33,535 bases of DNA from a virus. The DNA is taken from IMG/VR virus record IMGVR_UViG_3300042691_013543, positions 1-33,535 of that record. One strand, 5' to 3'. Shown here piece by piece: positions 24,072-32,259 of the stretch. How positions within the stretch are numbered: the stretch's first letter is position 1; the number at the start of each line of letters is the position of its first letter. Under the pieces are notes generated by a model. It ran no database searches and was not told the DNA's origin. It saw only the letters and a list, made by a program, of their open reading frames with translations. The translations under genes were made by a program, and so were the position numbers.

Positions 24072-24976
24072 AAGTAATAGAATTTGACGTAATATTTCTT
24101 AGTTACGATGAACCCAATGCAGATTTAAACTATGCAGATCTGTGTGCCAAGGTGCCTTGGGCCAAGCGTGTTCATGGAGTTAAAGGTAGTGACCATGCTC
24201 ACAAGGCTGCTGCTAATTTAAGTGAAACAGATTGGTTTGTAACTGTTGATGCTGACAACATTGTAGATCCTAAATTTTTTAATTTAGATCTCGAAATGAC
24301 CGATCCTAAGATACAAGTTTATGGATGGTGTGGCCGCAACGTAATTAACGGATTGCGATACGGAAACGGCGGATTAAAAATTTGGAAAAAAGAGTTTGTG
24401 TTGAATATGAAAACACATGAAAATTCTGATAGCGATAGAGGCCAGGTTGACTTTTGTTGGGAAGATGGGTACAAAAACTTTCCTATGAGCTTTAGTGATA
24501 GCCATGTTACATCCAGCCCGTTCCACGCATGGCGAGCTGGATTCCGTGAAGGCGTCAAAATGACATTACTTGACGGTGTTAAAGTTCTGCCATCTGAGAT
24601 TCAAGAACGCATATGGTGGCACAATATTCATAGACTGCGTATGTGGAGTACGGTCGGCGCACACGAAGAAAACGGAATATACGCTGTACTTGGTGCTAGG
24701 CACGGAACATATATGACCAATTGCACTGATTGGGACTATGTACAAGTTCGAGATTTTGAAGTTCTTCGAAATATCTATAACGAAGAAATTAAATCAATAG
24801 AAAACGATCAAGACAAAATTATTGAATTAGTTAAACATTATGGCAATGAATTAAAATATAAACTAGGATTACATTGGGTATACATGGATGCTGATCAAAG
24901 CAAATACACATACGACTTATATAACGAAACGTTAAATTTAAACGCAACCTATTATAGAATGCCAGAAAATGTATGA
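24068..24976 (+). CDS. GT-A-like glycosyltransferase, DAD-type
   Basis: 302 residues. FDVIFLSYDEPNADLNYADL and AKRVHGVKGSDHAHKAA give the N-terminal nucleotide-binding half. FVTVDADNIVDPKFF carries D61-A-D63 in the DxD position. RYGNGGLKIWKKEFVL and the later HAWRAGFREGVKM, IWWHNIHRLRMWSTVGA match the acceptor half. The same phrases occur in the last ~240 residues of the next protein (SYNEPTADKNF, AKRVHGVKGIHQAHIKA, VDGDAIV, YGYGGVKLLPRDL, ATWRSAFRECVKLS), so the two are paralogues. No ribosome site is visible; the start overlaps the previous stop as ATGA. Donor and acceptor unknown; cytoplasmic. Confidence 0.75.
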   Translation: MKVIEFDVIFLSYDEPNADLNYADLCAKVPWAKRVHGVKGSDHAHKAAANLSETDWFVTVDADNIVDPKFFNLDLEMTDPKIQVYGWCGRNVINGLRYGNGGLKIWKKEFVLNMKTHENSDSDRGQVDFCWEDGYKNFPMSFSDSHVTSSPFHAWRAGFREGVKMTLLDGVKVLPSEIQERIWWHNIHRLRMWSTVGAHEENGIYAVLGARHGTYMTNCTDWDYVQVRDFEVLRNIYNEEIKSIENDQDKIIELVKHYGNELKYKLGLHWVYMDADQSKYTYDLYNETLNLNATYYRMPENV

Positions 24977-27593
24977 TATATTTTACATTTCTACCGTTTC
25001 TTTCGATACTGAAAATTGGTTAAATTTTAAGTCTCGCTATCCTACGGCTCAACAACTTCGAAATACAACATCGTTTGACCAGATAAAGAAAAAAGCATTT
25101 ACAAAAATGTTTTGGGTTATTTGGGATAACATGGTGTTATCTAAAGATTTTGACCTGCAATCTTATTCGGCTACAGAATGGGATAACATGTATATCCATA
25201 CATTTAAAAACGGGGATTTCAAAGAAGAAGGGCTTTGCTTGTTTCCCAAAGTCTCTGAAATATCAAAGCGAGAGTTTGACAGCAGATATTTTATAAATCG
25301 AAAAGAAATCGACATAGTAGCAACAACACCTAAGCCGTACGATATATTTTATATAGATACCCATGAAGAATATCTCAATGCATTAGAGACTAGCACCACT
25401 GAGCTATTTTGGATGTCTTCGCACAATCTTAAACACGTAGACACGTTTAAATTTGATCTATATTTTAAACAATTAAACGCATTTGACCGAACACAAAATC
25501 ATGCATTTGTGCATCGAGTTAATAATAAAAATTTTTATAATGGTGTATTTTTGTGCAGCACACATTTACCGCTATCTAAAAAAGAAATTAATTATCGTTT
25601 TCCTATTGCAAGAAAAGAATGGGATATTGTAGCAAGTGGTCCTTGCAATTATGAAAGATTTATTGTAGATACTTACGAGGATTATCAAACAGCACTTGCA
25701 ACAGCAAAAACAGAAATGTTTTGGTGCGTTTGGGCCGGCGTTGATATTATTGACGAAACTGTCTTTGACTTATATTTTGAATATCACGAACAATACGAGC
25801 GTGATACAAACCATGTGTTTAAAAACATGTGTAATGAAACTGCATCGTATCTTAGTGGTATAGTATTATGCTCCAAAAATAAAACATTATCAAACAGAGA
25901 AATTTCTCGGAGATATCTAGTTGATAAAAAAGAACATGATGTTGTGGCCAGTAGGTATCGATATCCAAAATATAATGTTGCATCGTATGAAGAATACGAA
26001 GAGATATTGGCTAACGAAAAACAAAAAATGTTTTGGATTGTATGGTCGGATATAGAAGTTATTGATAACACAGTATTTGATTTATACTTTGATCCCAATG
26101 ACGGAAAATATGATTTTGATCGAGATATGAATCATGTTTTTAAAAACGCCTGCGATAAAGTTGAATCATATCTTTCTGGTGTAGTGTTATGTTCTAAAAA
26201 TAAAACTTTATCAAAAAAAGAATTTTCTAGAAAGTTTTTAATTGATAAAAAAGAGCATGATGTTGTGGCCAGTAGATATCGTTATCCAAGATACACCGTT
26301 TCCTCTTTTGAAGAATACGAAGATATACTAGCTAACGAAACACAAAAAATGTTCTGGCTATTGTGGCCTGAAACACATGTTATTGACAATAGTGTATTTG
26401 ATTTGTACTTTGATCCTAACGATGGAAAATATGATTTTGATCGTGAAATGAATCACGTTTTCAAAAATCTCTGCAATGAAAAAGAATCATATCTTGGTGG
26501 AATTATTTTATGTTCTAAAAATAAAACTTTATCAAAAAAAGAATTTTCTAGAAAGTTTTTAATTGATAAAAAAGAACATGATGTTGTAGCCAGTAGATAT
26601 CGCTACCCGCAATATACAATTTCTTCATATGAAGAATACAAAGACATTTTATCTACCGAAACACAAAAAATGTTCTGGGTAAATTGGTCTGAAATAGAAA
26701 TCACAGACACCACAGTGTTTGATTTGTACTTTGATCCTAACGATGGAAAATATGAATTTGATAGAAATATAAATCATGTTTTTGAAAACAAGTTCCGTAA
26801 TGAAACAAATTATAACGGAATTATGCTAATGTCGACAGCTCAAGTAGTGACAAAAAAAGAAATTGATTTTAGATTTTTAATTTCTAAAAAAGAACATGCA
26901 GGGATAGTATCTCAAAACAGATTGTACGATATTGTGTTTATTAGTTATAACGAGCCAACAGCTGACAAGAATTTTCAAGAATTGCAATTAAGGTTTCCTA
27001 ACGCTAAACGAGTTCACGGAGTCAAGGGAATACATCAAGCACACATTAAGGCGGCAGAAATTGCAACAACTGAAATGTTTTGGGTAGTTGACGGTGATGC
27101 TATTGTAATTCCTACCTTTGATTTTACATATGTCATATCAAGATATGAACGAGATATTGTTCACGTTTGGCAGAGTCAGAATCCATTAAATGACTTGACA
27201 TACGGGTACGGAGGTGTTAAACTATTACCAAGGGACCTCACTTTATCTATGGATGTGGGTTCTACAGATATGACAACATCAATTAGTTCTAGGTTTAAAT
27301 CAATGCCAGAGGTTAGTAATATTACGGCATTTAATACTGATTCTTTTGCTACATGGCGTTCAGCATTTAGAGAGTGTGTAAAATTATCTAGTAAAATTAT
27401 TAATAGACAAGACAGTACAGAAACTATAGAACGATTAGATATTTGGTGTACTGTTGCTGAAGGTAAGTATGCGCAAGATGCAATTAGGGGTGCAATTGCT
27501 GGTAGAAAATACGGTGAAGAAAATAAAGATAGTCCGGAAATGTTATCAAAGATAAATGACTTTGATTGGTTAAAACAACAACATGAAATTTGA
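24969..27593 (+). CDS. Protein of six degenerate GT-like repeats plus one intact GT-A-like domain
   Basis: 874 residues; overlaps the previous gene by eight bases. Anchor residues of the seven units (the Met/Leu of K/E-M-F-W) are at 47, 146, 250, 354, 461, 568 and 703. Units 1-6 share 'MFWxxW ... FDLYF ... NHVFKN ... YLSGVxLCS ... LSKKEFxRxF ... KKEHDVVAS'. Unit 7, from about residue 656, is full length and keeps V707-D-G-D710, YGYGGVKLLPRDL and ATWRSAFRECVKL like the preceding glycosyltransferase. Unit 1 still has the long N-terminal half (YDIFYISTVSFDTENWLNF) but has lost the DxD; units 2-6 have shortened it. Units 4-6 are nearly identical at DNA level with a 321-base period. Likely role: a multivalent scaffold or sugar/polymer-binding array fused to a transferase (inference). 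Confidence 0.8.
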   Translation: MYDIFYISTVSFDTENWLNFKSRYPTAQQLRNTTSFDQIKKKAFTKMFWVIWDNMVLSKDFDLQSYSATEWDNMYIHTFKNGDFKEEGLCLFPKVSEISKREFDSRYFINRKEIDIVATTPKPYDIFYIDTHEEYLNALETSTTELFWMSSHNLKHVDTFKFDLYFKQLNAFDRTQNHAFVHRVNNKNFYNGVFLCSTHLPLSKKEINYRFPIARKEWDIVASGPCNYERFIVDTYEDYQTALATAKTEMFWCVWAGVDIIDETVFDLYFEYHEQYERDTNHVFKNMCNETASYLSGIVLCSKNKTLSNREISRRYLVDKKEHDVVASRYRYPKYNVASYEEYEEILANEKQKMFWIVWSDIEVIDNTVFDLYFDPNDGKYDFDRDMNHVFKNACDKVESYLSGVVLCSKNKTLSKKEFSRKFLIDKKEHDVVASRYRYPRYTVSSFEEYEDILANETQKMFWLLWPETHVIDNSVFDLYFDPNDGKYDFDREMNHVFKNLCNEKESYLGGIILCSKNKTLSKKEFSRKFLIDKKEHDVVASRYRYPQYTISSYEEYKDILSTETQKMFWVNWSEIEITDTTVFDLYFDPNDGKYEFDRNINHVFENKFRNETNYNGIMLMSTAQVVTKKEIDFRFLISKKEHAGIVSQNRLYDIVFISYNEPTADKNFQELQLRFPNAKRVHGVKGIHQAHIKAAEIATTEMFWVVDGDAIVIPTFDFTYVISRYERDIVHVWQSQNPLNDLTYGYGGVKLLPRDLTLSMDVGSTDMTTSISSRFKSMPEVSNITAFNTDSFATWRSAFRECVKLSSKIINRQDSTETIERLDIWCTVAEGKYAQDAIRGAIAGRKYGEENKDSPEMLSKINDFDWLKQQHEI
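25030..26920 (+). repeat. Tandem repeat array inside the GT gene (six units, 297-321 bases)
   Basis: The conserved Met/Leu codons before FW lie at 25107, 25404, 25716, 26028, 26349 and 26670: steps of 297, 312, 312, 321 and 321 bases. Blocks such as the one starting at 26191 and its copy at 26512 differ at only a few bases over about 90, whereas the first two units are diverged. This points to recent duplication or gene conversion at the 3' side of the array. Confidence 0.85.
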
Positions 27594-29010
27594 TAGAAAC
27601 ATAAAAGGTAATGAAATTAAAAAAGTAGATGGGAAATATCAAACCCACTACATGATGGATGCTGAATTCGTTTACAAAGAACTTAACGAAGTAAGTCCAA
27701 GTTTTTGTCTAGCTAAATGGTTCAACGTTAGTATACACATTCCCACTGGACGTACACACAGTTGCTACCATCCTAAGAATCATGCAGTTCCATTAGAAGA
27801 AATTGCAATTGATGTGAGTGCTTTACATAATACCAAATACAAAAAATCACAGAGGCTGTTGATGCTAAGTGGAGTTCGGCCACAAGAATGTGAATTTTGC
27901 TGGCAAATAGAAGATAGCGGAAGTCAGCTTAGTGACAGGGCATATAGAAGCAAAGACATTTGGGAAGAGGGAATTGTTGAAGAAGCATTAGCTATAGGAC
28001 ACGAAGGTAATGCGAATCCTCGATACGTTGAAGTTAATTTTAATCAAGCCTGTAATTTCAAATGTGCATATTGTAGTCCACATCTAAGTACAGCATGGAT
28101 GGACGAGATTAAAAAAGAAGGCTCTTATGTTTTAAGTGATAGACGGCATAACGATATTTCGTGGATTCAAAACGAAATGCAGATTAATAACGGATCTGAT
28201 AACCCACACTTAAAAGCATTCTGGGAATGGTTACCTAAAATTTATCCTACATTACAAACGTTCCGGATGACTGGGGGTGAACCGTTGATGGATAAAAACA
28301 CGTTCCGCATGTTTGACTATGTCAAAGAACATCCTAAAGCAGATCTGCATTTAAGTATTACCAGCAATTGTTGCCCTCCTGGCAACCAATGGACCAAATT
28401 CTTTTGGGGTCTTAAAGAATTAACTGATGCAGATGCAATTGATCACTTTATGCTTTTTTGTAGTTTGGATAATATTGGAGCCCAAGGTGAGTATGTTCGT
28501 AACGGATTAGATTTTAAGAAACTTGATGCCAATGTTAGAGAATATTTAAAATACAGTCATAAGCACAGTTTAACATTTATTATTACATTTAACGCATTGA
28601 GCTACACGGGAATTTATTCTTACGTAGAATACATTCTTGAGTTAAGAAAAAAATATAATAAAGATAGACAACTAGTTTGGTTTGATATGCCGCAGTTGCA
28701 GGACCCTGATTATTTAAATCCTAAATTACTTCCGGAATTAATTCCAGAACTAGAACGAGCAATGAAATTTATGATTCATCATAAAGAAGGTCGTTGGAAT
28801 AGACACAAGGGTTTTAAAGATTTTGAAATTAGTAAAGTCCAACGATTAATCGATTGGATTAACTCAGATACAGGATTTAATAAAGATCGAGGCATGGAGA
28901 ATTTTTATAAATTTTTCTCAGAGCACGATCGTAGACGAGGAACAGATTTTTTAAAAACTTTTCCTGAACTAGAAAACTTCTGGAATAAATGTAAGGACAT
29001 TGATGGCTAA
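27583..29010 (+). CDS. Radical SAM enzyme with N-terminal twitch-like Cys domain
   Basis: 475 residues; overlaps the upstream gene by 11 bases. C157-N-F-K-C161-A-Y-C164 is the CX3CX2C motif that holds the catalytic 4Fe-4S cluster and SAM. RMTGGEPLM (GGEP at 231-234) is the SAM-binding motif of the family. Before the barrel, C42 (FCLAKW), C61 (HSCYHP), C103 and C106 (CEFCWQIED) could bind one auxiliary cluster, a twitch-like arrangement placed at the N-terminus. LHNTKYKKSQRLLMLSGVRP between them is shared with the 452-aa paralogue. The C-terminus ends in FSEHDRRRGTDFLKTFPEL, also shared. The reaction type and substrate cannot be read; relatives modify peptides or sugars. The island context favours glycan or virion-protein modification (inference). 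Confidence 0.88.
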   Translation: MKFDRNIKGNEIKKVDGKYQTHYMMDAEFVYKELNEVSPSFCLAKWFNVSIHIPTGRTHSCYHPKNHAVPLEEIAIDVSALHNTKYKKSQRLLMLSGVRPQECEFCWQIEDSGSQLSDRAYRSKDIWEEGIVEEALAIGHEGNANPRYVEVNFNQACNFKCAYCSPHLSTAWMDEIKKEGSYVLSDRRHNDISWIQNEMQINNGSDNPHLKAFWEWLPKIYPTLQTFRMTGGEPLMDKNTFRMFDYVKEHPKADLHLSITSNCCPPGNQWTKFFWGLKELTDADAIDHFMLFCSLDNIGAQGEYVRNGLDFKKLDANVREYLKYSHKHSLTFIITFNALSYTGIYSYVEYILELRKKYNKDRQLVWFDMPQLQDPDYLNPKLLPELIPELERAMKFMIHHKEGRWNRHKGFKDFEISKVQRLIDWINSDTGFNKDRGMENFYKFFSEHDRRRGTDFLKTFPELENFWNKCKDIDG

Positions 29011-29710
29011 AATTTATATTTTTGGCGATAGCTTTTTTAACAGTGAGCCATACTTTGACCAAGCTACACGCCCGTGGACCACGCAATTAGCTAGCAAATT
29101 TTCTGTTATAAATGAAGCGGATAGAGGACTAAGTAATCACGAAATCTATCTTAAATTTTTAAAATATATTCATTCGTTTACCCCGTCTGATGTAATTATT
29201 TTAGGATGGTCTGATCCATCTCGATTCTATTTAAATCCAGGAATTCAAAGAACTGAAAGCATGTACAAAATGCATTATAAAAATTTTTATAATAATGAGT
29301 TGGAAACATTATATCAAAAAACATTTATGAACGAGGTTAAATCTGTTGTAAAAGAAAAAAATCTTAGATTGTTGGTATTGTGGTCGTTTCCATCGGGATA
29401 CGCAGGAACTACAAGACAAAATCCAAATTGGTTAGATACATTTATGTTTAATATTAATCCAGAGCAATATCAATATGCAGATACATTTGACAACGAAGTA
29501 CGTCCTGCATTAATTTATATTTCAAGGAAAGAAGCATCACTTTTCGAAACAGCACAAGCTGTCGTTAATTACTTTCTAAAAGACATTCGACCAAACCATA
29601 TTAAAGATCAAACAGTACACAACGAATTGGTAAAAATAGTAACAGAGTTTGTAGAAACTCGTATATCAGGGCAAGTAGATTTAATTAAAAGGTTAGAAAA
29701 TGGATCATAA
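29003..29710 (+). CDS. SGNH/GDSL-like hydrolase
   Basis: 235 residues from the ATG at 29003, with GGA five bases upstream; a TTG at 29000 is in frame but less likely. KIYIFGDSFF places a GDS block with candidate nucleophile S10. RGLSNHEIYLKF gives the block II Gly and N45. DVIILGWSDPSRF stands where block III (GxND) is expected, but reads GWSD. Near the C-terminus D202-Q-T-V-H206 may be the catalytic Asp/His, one residue wider than the usual DxxH, so the active site needs checking. Members of this superfamily remove or move acyl groups on sugars and lipids. No signal peptide; cytoplasmic. It sits between two paralogous radical SAM genes and overlaps both (8 and 11 bases), implying a joint pathway. 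A sugar O-acetyl esterase or acyltransferase is possible (inference). Confidence 0.7.
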   Translation: MAKIYIFGDSFFNSEPYFDQATRPWTTQLASKFSVINEADRGLSNHEIYLKFLKYIHSFTPSDVIILGWSDPSRFYLNPGIQRTESMYKMHYKNFYNNELETLYQKTFMNEVKSVVKEKNLRLLVLWSFPSGYAGTTRQNPNWLDTFMFNINPEQYQYADTFDNEVRPALIYISRKEASLFETAQAVVNYFLKDIRPNHIKDQTVHNELVKIVTEFVETRISGQVDLIKRLENGS

Positions 29711-31058
29711 ATTACAATATATCAAATTAGTTAGAGACAAATTAAATTCAATTAGTCCTAGCTTTTGTACTATGAAATGGCTGCATCAAACACTGTATCT
29801 CCACACAGGAGACAACCACAGTTGTTATCATCCACGCCCACATCATATTGGATTAGATGAAATAGCTATTGATGCAAGTGCATTACATAATACCAAATGG
29901 AAAAAAGAACAACGTAAAAAAATGCTTGAAGGTGAACGTCCGGAAGAGTGTTACTACTGTTGGAATATTGAAGATTTGGAAGGAGAGCATATTAGCGATC
30001 GTATGATTCACAGTTCTAGCGATTATTCTGTACCAATCATTGATGAAGTAGCAGCATTGCCGTGGGATGCTCCTATTAATCCACGTTACTTAGAAGTTAG
30101 TTTTGGCAACGGATGTAACTATCGTTGCGGGTATTGCTGTCCTCAAGCAAGCACCATGTGGACCGAAGAAATTAAAAAGCACGGCAATTACGATCTAACC
30201 TATAATCAATACGGTATTGAGTTCATGTCTAATGGCACTTACTACGGCCCTAAAGATGAGAACCCATATATTGATGCATTTTGGCGCTGGTGGCCAAGCC
30301 TGCGTAACGATCTTCACACACTAAGAATTACTGGCGGAGAGCCGTTGATGAATCCAGGTGCAATGCAGTTTTTTGACTTGTTAGAAAAAGAACCTGCACC
30401 TCAGTTAGAAATTAGTCTCAACAGTAATCTAGGAGTGAGCTTTGCTAAAGTAGATGCTTTGATAGTACGTGTACAATCATTACTGACACAAAAGAAAATT
30501 CGTAGCTTTAGTTTTTACACCAGCATCGATAGTTGGGGAGAACAAGCAGAATACATGCGTACAGGATTAGATTGTGTTCATTGGGAACGTAATATGCGAG
30601 CTGTACTGGCCACAGGCACCACAGTAAACTTCATGTGTACATTTAATGTATTATGTGTTACTAACTTTAAGAGTTTGTTAGAGAAAGTAATTGAATGGCG
30701 CAAAGAATTTGGAACAGAAGCTATCAAGTTTGATACTCCATATTTGAAAGAGCCTCCACATTGGATGATTAATATTCTTACAGATGATTTCATGCCGTAT
30801 ATGGATGACACATTACAGTTTATTAAAGACAGTGAATGGTTAAGCGATCTAGAATATGAAAAATTTAAACGTGTAACAGATTTTATGAAAGCCAAGACTA
30901 TTCCGGAAGAAAAAATTCAAGCAGGTCGAAGAGACTTCTATAGTTTTTTTACTGAAAATGACAAACGTCTAAGTACAAACTTATTAGAAACATTTCCCGA
31001 ATATACAGATTTTTACAATTTGTGTAAGGATATATACAATAACTATGATAAACGATAA
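29700..31058 (+). CDS. Radical SAM enzyme with N-terminal twitch-like Cys domain, paralogue
   Basis: 452 residues; AAGG at 29689 seven bases before ATG. C139-N-Y-R-C143-G-Y-C146 followed directly by C147 is the CX3CX2C motif; GGEP lies at 212-215 (LRITGGEPLMNPG). The N-terminal cysteines C23 (FCTMKW), C42 (HSCYHP), C84 and C87 (CYYCWNIED) match C42/C61/C103/C106 of the 475-aa protein, and ALHNTKWKKEQRKKMLEGERP is shared. Barrel features include WMNP-type loops and FYTSIDSWGEQAEYMRTGLD, a phrase paralleled by FCSLDNIGAQGEYVRNGLD in the paralogue. The C-terminus has FTENDKRLSTNLLETFPE. The two are a duplicated pair flanking the SGNH gene. They probably act on related or successive substrates (inference). 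Confidence 0.88.
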   Translation: MDHKLQYIKLVRDKLNSISPSFCTMKWLHQTLYLHTGDNHSCYHPRPHHIGLDEIAIDASALHNTKWKKEQRKKMLEGERPEECYYCWNIEDLEGEHISDRMIHSSSDYSVPIIDEVAALPWDAPINPRYLEVSFGNGCNYRCGYCCPQASTMWTEEIKKHGNYDLTYNQYGIEFMSNGTYYGPKDENPYIDAFWRWWPSLRNDLHTLRITGGEPLMNPGAMQFFDLLEKEPAPQLEISLNSNLGVSFAKVDALIVRVQSLLTQKKIRSFSFYTSIDSWGEQAEYMRTGLDCVHWERNMRAVLATGTTVNFMCTFNVLCVTNFKSLLEKVIEWRKEFGTEAIKFDTPYLKEPPHWMINILTDDFMPYMDDTLQFIKDSEWLSDLEYEKFKRVTDFMKAKTIPEEKIQAGRRDFYSFFTENDKRLSTNLLETFPEYTDFYNLCKDIYNNYDKR

Positions 31059-32259
31059 TAACAAACATTCTTGGTGCGTTAATGCTGATCATGCAATGAG
31101 CGCAAATAATGACGGAACAACAAAAATTTGTTGCATGATTGAAAATGATGAAGATATGGGTCTTAGCAATAATACCATACAGGAAAATTTTCAAAAAATT
31201 GAATTTGTAAAAATTCGAGAAGAATTACAACAAGGAATTAGAAATAGTAAATGTCGGCTGTGCTGGGAAGAAGAAGACGCCGGCCGCAAGAGTAAACGTC
31301 TACGTGACAATGAAAAATATATAGGTCATGTAAACAAAGGCGGAGAACCGTTTATTGGTCTTGCTAAGTTTGAATTGAATCTTGGAAATACCTGCAATTT
31401 AAAATGTCGTACATGTGCTCCTCATAGTAGCAGTACATGGATGCAGGAAGATTTTGATGTATATCGATCTAAAGAACTCAATTTTACCTATAAAATCTAT
31501 GCTCAAGAAATGAAAAAATATCATCAAACATTCGATGATGAAAGCCCGTTTTGGGACGACCTAGAAAACAACTTGTCTACTATCAAACAATTTGATTTTT
31601 ATGGTGGAGAGCCATTTATGAGCAAGAAGATGTGGAAAACACTTCAGCTTGCGGTAGACAAAGGTTATTCTAAAGACATTGAAGTTCATTATGCAACTAA
31701 TGCTACTCAATGGCCTACTGAAAATATTAAAATTTTAAAACATTTTAGACATTTAAATTTAAATTTTAGTATTGACGGTATTGGAGATAAGTTTGAATAT
31801 GTTCGATATCCTGCTGTATGGGAAGAAGCAAAAGGCAATATGTTAACAGCATATGAGTTTTCTAAAACTCATCACGATATACATATAAGCTGGTGTGTGA
31901 CACTAAGCAACATGAACATTTTTTATCTTCCAGAACAATTGGATGTATTTTATAAAGATTTTAGTCATTTTGGGTTGTATCTAAATTTAGTTCACGGACC
32001 CAAATATTTTAATATTTCTTACATGCCAAACGATGTAAAAGAAAAATTAGTTGCTAAATTAGAATCTATTAATCCAGATTATTTGGTTTGGCAGAATTTT
32101 TTACCGGGTGTAATTAGTTTTATTAAAGCAGGAAAGTATGACGAATATCGATGGAAGCAATTTAAAGAAAAAATTAAACTGCATGACGCTTATCGAAAAC
32201 AAGATTTTGCAACAACATTCCCCGAGTGGGCAGAGATTATAGGATTCAATAATGAATAA
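31045..32259 (+). CDS. Radical SAM enzyme with N-terminal twitch-like Cys domain, third copy
   Basis: 404 residues; overlaps the previous gene by 14 bases, with AAGGA at 31026 rather far upstream. C117-N-L-K-C121-R-T-C124 is the CX3CX2C motif; FDFYGGEPFM has GGEP at 187-190. The N-terminus holds C11 (WCVNADHAM), C29-C30 (ICCMIE), C70 and C73 (CRLCWEEEDAG), the same C...C...CxxCW-E-E-D layout as the other two but a shorter domain and without the LHNTK segment. NFSIDGIGDKFEYVRYPAVW is the barrel strand equivalent to SIDSWGEQAEYMR. The C-terminus ends DFATTFPEWAEIIGF, like the TFPE ends of its paralogues. Diverged enough to have its own substrate or step. Confidence 0.88.
   Translation: MINDNNKHSWCVNADHAMSANNDGTTKICCMIENDEDMGLSNNTIQENFQKIEFVKIREELQQGIRNSKCRLCWEEEDAGRKSKRLRDNEKYIGHVNKGGEPFIGLAKFELNLGNTCNLKCRTCAPHSSSTWMQEDFDVYRSKELNFTYKIYAQEMKKYHQTFDDESPFWDDLENNLSTIKQFDFYGGEPFMSKKMWKTLQLAVDKGYSKDIEVHYATNATQWPTENIKILKHFRHLNLNFSIDGIGDKFEYVRYPAVWEEAKGNMLTAYEFSKTHHDIHISWCVTLSNMNIFYLPEQLDVFYKDFSHFGLYLNLVHGPKYFNISYMPNDVKEKLVAKLESINPDYLVWQNFLPGVISFIKAGKYDEYRWKQFKEKIKLHDAYRKQDFATTFPEWAEIIGFNNE

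Noticed and set aside
29000-29002. TTG start for the SGNH gene
   Set aside because: It directly precedes an ATG in frame, and GGA at 28995 is well spaced to the ATG at 29003.
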